From Paraglomus occultum (lineage: Eukaryota; Glomeromycota; Glomeromycetes; Paraglomerales; Paraglomeraceae): a stretch of 14,363 nucleotides of DNA. This document shows positions 1-9,433 of this stretch, in pieces. The position numbers and the translations under genes were made by a program. The stretch covers positions 7,501-21,863 of the forward strand of contig CAJVPJ010000562.1 of NCBI GenBank assembly GCA_910592205.1, given 5' to 3'. The notes beneath the pieces are model-generated. The model did no database searches. It saw nothing but the letters and a program-made list of their open reading frames with translations, and was not told where the DNA came from. Positions within the stretch are counted from its first letter, which is position 1. Each line of letters starts with the position of its first letter.

Positions 1-350
1 AATAATTTATAACATAATTAATATTATATATTAATTATAATATAGGATTACTGCTATATATAAAAATATTAGTTATTAGTGAGCTTTTTCCTTTTTAACA
101 TCCCAAATACTAGCCTGATATTATTAAGATAGCTGGTATTAATCATAGAAGAGATATTTTATTTGTGTTGCTTTTTCTTTCTTTTTCTAATCGTTGTTTG
201 GTTTCAGACAATTCTTTTCCTAATTCAGTGACTTTGTTATTCTTATCTTCTTTACCTCACTCTTTAGCATAGCTCAGAATGGCTGCTAATCTTTCATTTT
301 CCATAGAATCTATAGGTTTACCTTTTTTGTCCGAGCTTCCTCACTAGGAA
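1..350. other. AT-rich sequence with no intact gene
   Basis: The first 60 bases are almost pure A and T, and no reading frame of useful length is present. From about 130 to 350 the minus strand can be read as short coding-like pieces, for example a stretch resembling MENERLAAILSYAKE that is rich in Lys, Glu and Leu. This suggests the region continues the decayed coding sequence found to its right. No promoter, RNA gene or repeat unit could be recognised. Confidence 0.4.
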
Positions 351-351
351 G

Positions 352-1010
352 TCAAAATCTTTTTATTTCAATTGAGGAACTATATTTATTGCCAATTTCC
401 CCTTGAACCTCCTTCCAAGTTTTCATAAAGCTCATCAAAGTCTTCTTCCTTCTAAATGTTTTTTTTTGCATAATCTTCCCAAGTCCAATAGGTCTGAAAA
501 TCAGGAGTTTTTTTCTCAAATTTTCAGTTGATTGCTTGAGCAACTTACCTAATTGAGTCCCAAATATCAGAGTCAATTGTTTCAATTTTACAAGAAAGAT
601 TTTTTGGTAGTAATAACAGTATAATAATAACCAATACTCTTTTTATTGCTTAGTTTAGCAATTAATTTGTCAGTTTCATCAACAATGTTATCTTGCTTAA
701 GATCAAGAAGACTCTGAATTTTCTTTTCTTCTCCTGGAGTAGTTGGCTTGTAAGCCTTACATACCTTAATCTTTTTTATACTTTGGGACTAATTACATGT
801 AGAAATGAGGTAAATTGGTTTTGGCCCACTAATTCAATAGCCTAAGGGGCCAGGTTTATTGGCAATAGTTTTTAGTTTTGGAAATGCTTTCTTTTAAGAC
901 CAGGAAAATATCAGCGATTTAAGTCTCTTAAACCTTCCACATGACATTTGGTAAATATCACAGTATGAAATTTGGCATTGGGTCTCTAATTAAGGACAGA
1001 ATATATAGTT
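352..1010 (-). pseudogene. decayed coding sequence of unknown family
   Basis: The minus strand reads as protein-like sequence broken by stops and frame changes. Reading downward from about 1,000, one frame gives KFHTVIFTKCHVEGLRDLNR, and another, with in-frame TGA and TAG codons, gives GPLGY, ISGPKPIYLISTCN and then KKIKVCKAYKPTTPGEEKK. That last run stays open for about 60 residues until a stop at 588-590. A further open stretch of 77 codons covers 352-585. The composition is Lys-, Thr- and Glu-rich, unlike random AT-rich DNA. I do not recognise the family. It could be the distal part of the transposon-like relic immediately to the right, or a separate inserted gene. No intact product is expected. 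Confidence 0.4.
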
Positions 1011-1239
1011 CCATGATTGGAAACTCAACTCTTAAGGTGGTCTTTTCCCAGAGAAAACACTCTTTTAGACAGGTTATGCATTTTTTGGTCATAATATTTT
1101 ATTTTATGACTACAACAAATTTTTTGAATAACCATAAAACTGATCATTATTCAGTAAAACTTTGCACAAGTAATGTCATTAAAATAAATTTGCCTCTCAC
1201 AAATGCACAAATGTTTTTTCCTGCTTTTTGTAATCCAAA

Positions 1240-2753
1240 GATTTAATTTCTTTGGTAATTTCATAAATTTTTGCTTTTTTTAGCACCCTCAGCAACCATT
1301 TGAGCTTTGATAATTGTAGGATTAATAACAAAATGCTGATTATGATATCTTTGTAAACCACTCAATTTCTTAAAGAAATTTTCAACACAGAATTGAGATC
1401 TAAATACTGAAAGGCTTTTCCGTTGTCATAACACTAAGCCTTATCTAATCCGGTTGTACTCGATTTTTTCATAACTTCAATAATATTGTTCACACAATTT
1501 ACCGTTGTTTTGCGATATAGTTTCTTAACAATCCAAAAACTGCCATCACACTTGAATATAGTACTGCATGTCTAGGTAATTCGATACTTTCGTAATAACC
1601 GCAAATTATCAAATACAGATAAAATTAAATAATGGCATTATTTTATTCTGACCACCGACGTTATCGCAAGTAATTTTCAGTTGTTATTCAATCTCTTAAT
1701 TCCATCGAACACCATACTCAGGGTACCATAAGACCTTTGCCGATAATCTCGTCTTCATCGAGAACATAATTAATTTGTTTGCGCACTGCTTCATTTTGAA
1801 TATCAAATGATACACTTACGTAGACTGAGTTGATAAATTTTACTTACCAATTGATCGGAATAGAGTACGTGAACTTTTTGTGCCCAGTCGTAACTGTAAT
1901 GCACAGTAGCGTCAATGCTATAATAATCAACTTTACCTCCCATCGTAAGATAATTCTCGTCTACCAATTTTCTCTGTTGTTCTGCTAATTTCGTATTACT
2001 GTTGTAATAATTTCAGCTTTAACTAGAATTTTTTAATAAATTTTCCTTACGAGCATTATACTGCAACCTGTTCCGAAAATGTTGACACGTGTCGCATAAA
2101 TCGGTTCTTGGACTCCTAAGAATATTAGGGGTCATAACTTGCGAAATACATCATATTTTAACAATTTCAACGTGCTATCGTTTTCGAGACCTGCAATAAA
2201 ATTACGATAAACCGATTTATAATTGTTTCGGCTGGCAATAGTGTAAGAGATTGAGTAATGACGATTAACATTCCTACCAGGACTTGGTAATCCATGAATT
2301 GCAGCATAGTTTCCGAGAAATTCTTCACAGCAGTAGCAACGGTCATATCAATGGTTGGTTTGGTTTTCCATCACGGCACATTTTTCACATTACCATGAAC
2401 GCGCGGTATTATATCATTCGTCACCAAGTTCTGACGTTTTCGAAGTGAGTGCGGCCAATCCTAACATATCGAGATATGTCTTTGGCAAAGAGGCGCAATA
2501 GTAAAAGGTTCTTTTATTCGCACGCGTTTTTCTTAAAGACGTCGACTGGCTGTTATTTTTCCACCATTCATTGCTTTCAGTTGGGCCATTAAAAATATAT
2601 CTTGTTCAGGTCTAGAGAGAGCTTGAAATGCTTTACGTAATTCGGTAAACCTTTCTCTCGGAATCGTTTTTGAACAGCTAAATTGCAATCTAGTTCCAAG
2701 AAACGCATTGCTTTTTCAAATTCAGTCGAACCATTATAATTATAATTTTCCAT
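1240..2753 (-). pseudogene. decayed transposon-like gene with DUF7869-like DNxGGQNK signature
   Basis: The minus strand starts with an ATG at 2,753-2,751 (MENYNYNGSTEFEKAMRFLE) and runs through LAVQKRFREKGLPNYVK, a segment like FQALSRPEQDIFLMAQLKAM, then IHGLPSPGRNVNRHYSIS and SVYRNFIAGLENDSTLKLLK. It reaches LKITCDNVGGQNK near 1,680-1,650 and FFKKLSGLQRYHNQHFVINP near 1,370-1,310. Recovering this order requires many frame changes and skipping stop codons, so the gene is dead. The CDNxGGQNKN-type motif is known from DUF7869-like proteins, which are multicopy in fungi, plants and animals and are suspected to be transposase-derived with an RNase H-like core. That assignment is from memory of the motif. 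I saw no terminal inverted repeats or target-site duplication. Confidence 0.6.
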
Positions 2754-3230
2754 ATACGGGTAATCCTATATATAATTTTAATCTATATACGCTTTTTCAA
2801 AGAGCAAGTTCGGAACTAACCAACTCTGATCAACAATTTCGTATTACCCGTGAGCATCATCTGGACATTTCTTCAATCGAACGGTTACAGTATATTATTT
2901 AATCTAGCAGTTTGCAATGTAATTGGCAATATTTATTTATGTTTCGCAATGATGCAACTATGTCTCATACGGGTCCGTTTACGTCATTCCGTTGTAAAGA
3001 TACTTTTTTTATCTGGTTATCTTTGAAATATTGAGTTAATCATTCAATAATTTTCTTTTCCTCTTTGCTTGCACTAGCAACATTCCGGTTCGACCTCGGA
3101 GGTCACTTTTTAAAGTACAGTATAATTGTACTAGAGCGCACCACCGAAGGCTGGGTTTTGTAAAATCTTCCTCAATTTCGCATCACAACACACGACCGAA
3201 AGTCACGATATTTACTCAAAACGATTAACA
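2754..3230. other. gene-free stretch upstream of the transposon-like relic
   Basis: This stretch lies 5' of the relic's start codon on the minus strand. It could hold its former promoter or simply connect two relics. It has no coding sequence I can support: the plus-strand run of 64 codons at 2,708-2,902 has no recognisable motif and overlaps the relic's N-terminal codons. A 13-base palindrome is annotated separately. No tRNA could be folded around the GGTTCGACCTC string at 3,088-3,098. Confidence 0.35.
3092..3104. repeat. 13-base perfect palindrome GACCTCGGAGGTC
   Basis: A six-base stem on each side of one central G forms a perfect palindrome. It sits in DNA that is otherwise not palindromic and is more GC-rich than its surroundings. 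It could be a protein-binding site or a chance event. No function can be assigned. Confidence 0.4.
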
Positions 3231-3349
3231 TCGGAATGTATTCTAATTCAATCTTGCGTCCAGCGTATTACATAAAGTATAAAATTCATATTTTTGGGAA
3301 TACTAAATACTACACGTCCGATTGTCCTTCACTCACGTCTGCTCGAGCT

Positions 3350-3369
3350 ACTCCACTCCAAAGTGGAGT
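3350..3369. repeat. perfect hairpin, 8-base stem and CCAA loop
   Basis: The arms ACTCCACT and AGTGGAGT are exact reverse complements separated by CCAA. The hairpin lies just downstream, in minus-strand terms, of the decayed nuclease-like gene. It could be a structural remnant of its 3' end or an inverted repeat end of an element. No second copy was noticed in this window. Confidence 0.45.
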
Positions 3370-3389
3370 TACGTATTACGCCCCCGCCA

Positions 3390-4720
3390 CACAGCACCAC
3401 CCTAAATTATTCATCACATCAAAAACGTCTCTCATTGATGCAACGTCATCTTCGGTCCAAGGGATCAATCTTAGGTCTGTTTAAAACATGCTCTATTTCC
3501 TATATTTCGGAACTATTTGGCTCTGCACATCGCTTTGTGAATGGAAAAGTCAGACTGAGATGCAGCATTGACAGTAGTAGTTGTGCCAAGTTCCACTTGA
3601 GTAGAGTCTTTGCTTCCATAATGGAGAACATACAGTCCACAATCATGCCTTTTTCCAACCAAAAAAATTGCCAGTGTTTTGCCAGGTCAGTAAGGACTAT
3701 TGTTACTGGATATTCTGAATATATGTTTGCTGCCACAAGCTCCATCACAGCTTGTATAGAGTGCATGCTAGCCTCAACTTATTATTATTTTTAACTTCAA
3801 TGCTAATCCTTGGCCCACCAGTGATGTTTCCACATATAATGTCTATGATAGCTGCATCTACAGTTCCAGAGATATTGAACAGTGAGGCATGCTAAGAAGG
3901 CCAGGTGTTGCTGATGCATTGTAGTATTCACAGTCTTCTGGTAGGGCAATGTTGTTTCAAAGCCATTTTATGTAATTATTTGCTTTGTGTCCACTTGAGA
4001 GATTTCACTTTTGATGCCTTCTCTTCATAGCAAAGTTAATTGTCTTTCTCTCAAGGCCAAGGAAATCGACTAGTCTTTGACAATCTTTGCATGAAGCCCT
4101 CAAGATTGAGGTTATGGATCTTTCATGTTCATGAAGGGCTAAAGGGATGTTAATCTGAGCTGAAGAAATGATAACAGTGCTTGATATAAGACTGCCATAA
4201 TATACCTTTCTTGACAGCTGTGTTTATAATCTCCTTCATCTCTTCATAGCTCTGTTCCTGGCCTATGGATGAATACAAAAGTTGGTCTTTAGCTGATTCT
4301 GTTTAAAAAGGTATTGGAATAACAATATGATTAAATTCGTTACTTATTACTACACAGTAACCTTCTCCCATAAAACAGTATTACAATCATATTGCTACTA
4401 TAAGTGGAATAACTTTGCTCTTACTCTATGCTCCTCACTATGTCTACTCTATGTCCCCAATGCCCGAGTCACAAAGTGGTTACCTGGTTGAGTAGTAGCT
4501 GTTAAGAGTGCCTCTTGGCACCTTCTAACATCATCTCCACACTTTGTAACCTCGCCTCCAGGATCTTCTGCCCATCCTCCAGCTGAATCTTCTCCTTCTC
4601 CCACCTCTGTTGTTGTGCTGCAGCGATTTCCTTATCTCTAAACCTTTATTCAGCGGTTTGCCCCAAAAGTGCGTCCCTTATTCTGCCGCGTATGTCCTCG
4701 GGGGAAAGATTGATTAACAA
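3390..4720 (-). pseudogene. decayed multicopy gene: coiled-coil exon plus PD-(D/E)XK-like domain
   Basis: Read on the minus strand, the N-terminal part near 4,700-4,510 gives EDIRGRIRDALLGQTAE, then a Lys/Glu/Gln-rich coiled coil (KEIAAAQQQRWEKEKIQLED, ILEARLQSVEMMLEGAK). A GTAACC just after it could be an intron donor. The next part (about 4,300-3,950) gives DQLLYSSIGQEQSYEEMKE and INIPLALHEHERS. Then come GTVDAAIIDIICG and GPRISIEVKNNN, followed by an open run of 88 codons (3,766-3,500) with QAVMELVAANIYSEYPVTIV and LTDLAKHWQFFWLEK. Near 3,450-3,410 another frame gives EDDVASMRDVFDVMNN. The order Asp, then IEVK, then a Gln-containing helix and a VLTDL-W-FFW strand resembles PD-(D/E)XK nuclease-like C-terminal domains of fungal Crinkler-type or transposon-linked proteins. 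That is inference. Several frame changes and stops show it is broken. Confidence 0.5.
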
Positions 4721-5209
4721 GATTGAACAAAGATTGCTGCGCGCAATGTTATCTAAGCTGATCAGTGGCTCAATCAATGACGTGGCGTTCTAAATCTTTT
4801 CACTATCGTAACTATTGTTTCCGTGTACGCGGAGATAATCAATACGCAAGAATTCATGTTTTATTCATCAATAAACGAATTGCATGCGGTAAAACGAACA
4901 TAATTTTTGAGTAATTACACTAAACACAATAAATATTGTAAAGATTAAAACTTGAGCCTAAATAGTAAGCGCAATCCTTTCGTTAGTTTCTCGCAATACT
5001 TTTACTTCCGGTAATTCTTTGCGATCGTTATGTATATGGACATCTAAGTGGCTAGATATCGCGTTATAATCTGGACACTTCCCGATAAACGAGGAAAATT
5101 AGACGTTTTAGTGGACTAGTTGAAGATTGTTTGACGTGTTCATTTTTATCTATTTTTTTTTTCCTGGCACAGTGATAAAACGTTTCTCTTATCAAGCGTA
5201 AGAGCGTTG

Positions 5210-5350
5210 ATGTTGTGCCCCATTCTGAGATTTGACCTATTTCGGGATTATCACATTAGAATAATCTCTTGCCCAATAAGCTGCATAATTTGATAACATC
5301 GAAAAAATATGTGACAAGCTTGACCCATTCCCCAGAATGGATGTCAACAT
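5210..5350. repeat. interrupted inverted repeat, possible short element
   Basis: The left arm (5,210-5,227) is ATGTTG, four bases, CCATTCTG. The right arm (5,333-5,350) is CAGAATGG, four bases, CAACAT. Fourteen of 18 positions are complementary, with the same four-base gap in each arm. The enclosed interval of about 105 bases has no coding capacity. Spacing and form suit a miniature inverted-repeat element, but no flanking target duplication is visible. A chance match is possible. Confidence 0.3.
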
Positions 5351-6368
5351 TCCGACAGTATAAACTTAAAACTTTAATTATAATTTACATTACATAATTT
5401 GCACTTGTGATTAGTCAAATTAGTTAACGTTTAGCTACACTAGCCTCTTATTATAACATGTCCACTTTGTCTGGTTTACCCCACATGTGTACAATAACGC
5501 TCACAAAATTTTTGAAATTAGGGAACATGCCAGGATTTAAATACTAAAAATGTCATATAGAAAATATGCAACCGAATTATACTCCTAAAAAAAGTTTTAC
5601 GCTTGAAGAACAATTTTAAGATTGCGAATTAACTTATGTATGCAGATGCACGTTTATAAAATTGGACTACTATTTTATTACGGGAAACTTGTCGCAACAC
5701 TGGAGATACGCTAAATACGTAGGTATCCCGGCATCGCGCAGTTTGTAGCTTTAGAATTAGTATAACAAGTTACTCATGTCGGATTTGGAGTGTTGTAATA
5801 TATATACAAATTACAACATAAATCTTGAGGCAAACAATAGAAATGTGCAGCAAAGGTCAAATCCATGCCTCAATAATAGTAGCACCCGGAGTATAAACAA
5901 GATTTGAATTAGGATTTAGGGGGTTGATTTAAAGAGGAAACTCGTGTCACTTACGAATTTGACTCGTAATATTGTGCCTTAGATATTACTAGGCTCCGGG
6001 ATAAGCTTTTATTCAGCCATATTAACCTCAGGACAGATATTCAACCGGAAAAACTCTTTTTGCAATTATTGATTAGTCCTCTCTCTAATCGATCCTCCTG
6101 TAAAGATCATTGATCGTACCAATCAAAAATGTCTTTTATTATTAGCAAATACAAGTTAATCCACCCGATTAAAGTTAAGATTTGTGAATCCCGATGACAA
6201 TAATAATAACAACACCGATAGGGTAATGAAATCAGACAGTATTTAAAGTTAAGATATTTACTATTACAAAGAGAAAAAGCGATTTATGTTAATAATGTTA
6301 CATTTAGTTGAAAAAGATTTTTAGTAATAAGTATTACAAAAGATCAGGAATAAGGTGATGCTCAAGAT

Positions 6369-6388
6369 GCTCAGATTCGAAACTGAGC
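6369..6388. repeat. small hairpin GCTCAG...CTGAGC
   Basis: A six-base perfect stem encloses an eight-base loop, ATTCGAAA. It lies about 210 bases beyond the stop codon of the minus-strand membrane-protein gene, near the likely end of its transcript. A role in 3' end formation is possible but not shown. Confidence 0.3.
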
Positions 6389-6412
6389 GTCGAATCGTCC
6401 ACCTAATAATAA

Positions 6413-6418
6413 TTTATT
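6413..6418 (-). terminator. candidate polyadenylation signal AATAAA for the membrane-protein gene
   Basis: TTTATT on the plus strand is AATAAA on the minus strand, about 180 bases after the stop codon of the gene at 6,597-7,568. AT-rich DNA gives this hexamer often by chance. Confidence 0.3.
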
Positions 6419-6596
6419 CACGTCTATTTTACTGACAATTAATAACGCAATCAAAATAGTTGCTACGATTCTGCCTCGCTCAAATCTAACAATACAAATA
6501 AAAATTATATTATTACAAGAAAACTTGGTTTAAATACCTCGTTTTACTCACATCTTTTTATAAAGTGCCAGCCCGAAACGATAAATACGTAAGTTT

Positions 6597-7568
6597 TTAA
6601 ACAGTGTTTACCACGAAACCCGAAGAATTATTTGAAAAATGCCGCTCGTTAGCCGCACGCTCATCCTTTGGCGGTGTCTGAGGGGGGACCTGTGCGGGAA
6701 AAGGGCGTGTAATATCTTCATTTTTATTTCCAGAGAAACCCTGGTTCGCACTATTAAACTTCTCACCGAATTCAATCTTGGGTCGAACGGGTACTTGAAT
6801 CTCCACAAATTTTAACATTTCTCCTTCACTCTCCTCATCATCTTTGACACTTTGCAATTTTTTCAATCTTAGCTCGTGCAACTGCTGTGCTGTTACTACA
6901 TTCGACTGACCGTCATCTTCATCATCAACATTGCCAACGGCGTTCTCATCAATCCTGCTCGAATCCATCTTATATGGTTCCGGAATTGTACCTCTACGTT
7001 CATTAAACGTTTTCCGCTTCATCAACCTCATCAATTGAAAGCGCAACAGGGCACCGCATCCCCAAATGGCAGCATTAAGGAACGCAAAGGTTTCAATAAC
7101 ATGACCGAGGCTCGCCGCTTTCTCAAGAAAGTGAAAATATGGCTGCTGGTCCGGGTACAGGTAGTCAGAATAAGGCTTAACCAGTCGAATAGCGAAAAAT
7201 TCGTCGGTCATTCCTGCACCGGTTGCTATTATTATTGCGGTAACTAGCCAAAGACCAGAAAGAACCGCTTCCATTATGACGAAATACAGGTTGAGTCTAA
7301 AACGGTTGATGACGTCCGGTATTAATAGAGGGAGGCCTACTATGACCGATATGCCAGTCACTATGAGCGCAATGTATACGTCCGCTGGGTATCCATGAAT
7401 GCTTACCGAGTAGCCTTTGAAGTTTGTATATTCAACAATAAAGTCTGACAGAAATTTCTCAGTGTCCGATATCCAGCTACCAAGTAATGCAGCAATTATT
7501 ATTATAAACACAAAGGCAACGACTTGAATCCCCAGCAATATCATGGACAGCAAGCGTAACGATAACAT
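6597..7568 (-). CDS. four-helix membrane protein, MARVEL-like, with charged cytosolic tail
   Basis: An uninterrupted frame of 323 codons begins at an ATG (7,568) and ends at TAA (6,597-6,599). Hydrophobic segments lie at about residues 7-31, 62-85, 96-118 and 153-178. The short turn between helices 2 and 3, the longer loops after helices 1 and 3, and Trp in helices 3 and 4 (GLWLVTAIII, AAIWGCGALL) are the layout of MARVEL-type proteins. These act at plasma-membrane or vesicle domains. The fold assignment is by topology and is not certain. Residues about 180-323 are hydrophilic: a basic start (MKRKTFNERR), an acidic run (DDEDDG), a Lys/Leu/Asp/Glu-rich helix (about 228-252) and a Pro-rich stretch (VPPQTPPK) that could bind SH3-like partners. 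No signal peptide beyond helix 1 is evident. There is no intron, unlike the genes to its right. It shares the gene-poor 1.9-kb interval to its right with the divergently transcribed TMEM242-like gene. I do not recognise an orthologue by name. Confidence 0.8.
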   Translation of the reverse strand: MLSLRLLSMILLGIQVVAFVFIIIIAALLGSWISDTEKFLSDFIVEYTNFKGYSVSIHGYPADVYIALIVTGISVIVGLPLLIPDVINRFRLNLYFVIMEAVLSGLWLVTAIIIATGAGMTDEFFAIRLVKPYSDYLYPDQQPYFHFLEKAASLGHVIETFAFLNAAIWGCGALLRFQLMRLMKRKTFNERRGTIPEPYKMDSSRIDENAVGNVDDEDDGQSNVVTAQQLHELRLKKLQSVKDDEESEGEMLKFVEIQVPVRPKIEFGEKFNSANQGFSGNKNEDITRPFPAQVPPQTPPKDERAANERHFSNNSSGFVVNTV

Positions 7569-7668
7569 GTTGGAAAGTTGGGGAAGAAATTAGATGTTGT
7601 GAAAGGGGAGGAGTGGAGTGGCGTTATGTTAGAATGGTATGTTAGTATATTGTGGACAAGTGCAATGT

Positions 7669-7690
7669 AAAGGAAGGAAAGGAAGGAAGG
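7669..7690. repeat. GGAA-rich polypurine tract upstream of the membrane-protein gene
   Basis: Imperfect GGAA/AAGG repeats are TTCC-rich on the coding (minus) strand, about 100 bases before the ATG. Polypyrimidine tracts on the coding strand are common in fungal promoters and leaders, so this may mark the transcription start region. It may also be a slippage-prone microsatellite that varies between strains. Confidence 0.5.
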
Positions 7691-7699
7691 ACGGGTGGT

Positions 7700-9330
7700 T
7701 GTGCGTTCGGGGATGAGACCGCATTCCAGGAAAAAGGGCGACTTCTAAAGCAGAAAATGTAACATCGTGTAAACCATGTGAGGCATAATTTTGGAAAATG
7801 CCCTGAAAATTTAAGAAACGCCATCGATTTCTCCTTTTATGGTAAGCAATCGTAAATTCCATACATATATTATTTTACATTTATGGCACATCAAACAACC
7901 ATAGTAAGTGAATTTCGGGTTACTGCTTTGTTTTCAATTATGTCATTTCAAGCCCGCCCAACATGAGACTTGGCCCAAGCGACGCTAGTGGAATATTCTT
8001 TTGATTAATATTTTAGACCAATGAGATCAGAAAATGCAAATCGAAGTGAGTTGTCGAATAATATGTCTTCCTTAGTTAGCGTAGTATTTACCAAAAACCA
8101 CACCTTGTAGACGGTGGCCTAGCCTCTCGATCGTTAGAGCCTATAATTATGGGGCATTATTATTATATTTCATCACCATGTCTCATGTATGCGGGCAACT
8201 CGTATATTAGATGTATAGAAGTTTCACAAACTTATTACGACTATCCTAAATTTGGCGTTAGATTTATTTATAAGCCCCAAATGCTTCAAATAAATTCTGC
8301 CCGGAATAATTCCAACAGGTTTATTATGTTAATTTAATGCATATGTTCTGCTAAATTAACTGCGGTAACCTTCCACTATTAAACATTCTTCTATCTACGT
8401 TAGTCTTAACAATATTAATATTACCAGAGATGTTAAAGTCTGTACTGTTGGATGTCCAGTCCACTTAAAGTTTTTCAGAATTGATCATTGGCCGGCCTTA
8501 CATCTTCACACCTTTGCAAAACAACAAGAGCTTTTTATTAGAGAATAAAATTCGTCATCCAGTCATCGTTTTGGTTCCCATTCTACGCGCATTTTCTTGT
8601 AATCGTCAGTTAGTATTGATGTTGCCAACGGTCCGCTTTGTTATAAAGTTCATGTTTTTATTGGGTATTTAATATAAAGACTTATTCCATTTCTTGACAG
8701 TTGGATAATAAAGGTCATGTGGGAAATGGTAGAACAAACTTTGCTATAATCTTTCTGGGGATAACCATTAACGTTTTACGGGAGCTGTTCATTGCTGTTA
8801 TAATAGAGGTATTCTTGTTATTTTGTACAGCTGTCTACCATCATGCTCCCACAATAGTAATATAAGCTTTCGTTCCAATATTACTGACAGTAATAAAAAA
8901 CCGTGTTTCACACGAATTAACGACATGTAGACTACACACGGACACAACAGAACACAGATTATTAGCTCAAGAGAATAGTCATTTCTGGACACGTTTCCAT
9001 AACCACGCACACACGGGTTCTTACACGCGAGGTTTTACACGCGGAAACCTTAACAACTCTCAGCCTGTACATGTCCCGGTCACTTAAATAGAACAATAAT
9101 TATAAAATTTTATTGGTCATTTGAGTTTGCAATAATAATGTCCACTAGCATTGGCTGATCTCAGCTAGTCTAGTTTTTTCAGTTGCTCTATGAAACGTTC
9201 TGATCGTGATGATAATCTTGCAATTTTCGAGGTTCTTAATGTTAAGAAGAACCGTCAAAGTCTTGCTAGAGCTCAAAGGTACATTCTTGGACACCATCGT
9301 GTGAATATCTCGTAGAACATACGATAAATA
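7700..9330. other. gene-poor interval between divergent genes
   Basis: This separates the minus-strand membrane-protein gene from the plus-strand TMEM242-like gene, so it should carry both promoters. Several frames of 60-77 codons exist on both strands, but none has a recognisable motif or good splice context. A short direct repeat of TTACACGCG (9,021-9,029 and 9,034-9,042) is present. No RNA gene was recognised. Confidence 0.45.
9021..9049. promoter_or_regulatory. direct repeat TTACACGCG with GGTTT/AAACC arms
   Basis: TTACACGCG occurs twice, 13 bases apart. The second copy lies between GGTTT and AAACC. CACGCG-type cores resemble binding sites of fungal cell-cycle factors of the MBF/SBF kind, though no exact ACGCGT is present. 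It is about 470-500 bases upstream of the TMEM242-like start codon. Regulatory function is speculative. Confidence 0.2.
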
Positions 9331-9336
9331 TGTCAA

Positions 9337-9341
9337 CCAAT
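9337..9341 (+). promoter_or_regulatory. CCAAT box, distal
   Basis: CCAAT lies 176 bases before the start codon of the TMEM242-like gene. CCAAT is the binding core of the HAP/NF-Y complex, which in fungi activates many mitochondrial genes. This would fit a mitochondrial product, but a five-base motif is weak evidence. Confidence 0.3.
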
Positions 9342-9433
9342 AATAGATTACAACTCATCCTAGTAATTTATTATTATCGCTATGTTTACTTTCTCTGTAG
9401 CACCGCCCATATCAATTGATAATAATAACTCGG

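Larger units (their letters stand above)
4721..6590. other. intergenic, no gene seen
   Basis: About 1.9 kb without an open frame above 60 codons and without readable coding relics. It contains an interrupted inverted repeat (5,210-5,350) and a small hairpin (6,369-6,388), both listed separately. The right end probably includes the 3' untranslated region of the membrane-protein gene at 6,597-7,568. I could not fold a tRNA here and saw no tandem repeat. Confidence 0.5.

Noticed and set aside
941-1246. Plus-strand open frame of 101 codons
   Set aside because: The minus strand over the same bases gives the protein-like relic text. The plus-strand product is Phe/Asn-rich and looks like AT-rich chance reading.
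3081-3105. Possible tRNA B box (GGTTCGACCTC)
   Set aside because: No matching acceptor stem, anticodon arm or A box could be placed around it.
3500-3766. Minus-strand open frame of 88 codons as an intact small gene
   Set aside because: Upstream and downstream homologous-looking sequence continues in other frames past stops, so this is one surviving piece of a larger broken gene.
3294-3794. Plus-strand open frame of 166 codons
   Set aside because: It is the complement of the minus-strand nuclease-like relic, which reads as clear protein sequence (IEVK, HWQFFWL). The plus-strand product has no domain-like pattern.
6876-7247. Plus-strand open frame of 123 codons
   Set aside because: It lies inside the well-formed membrane-protein gene on the other strand and shows no independent coding features.
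8149-9010. Small open frames of 62-70 codons in the 7,700-9,330 interval
   Set aside because: No motif, no splice support, no consistent composition, and lengths expected by chance.
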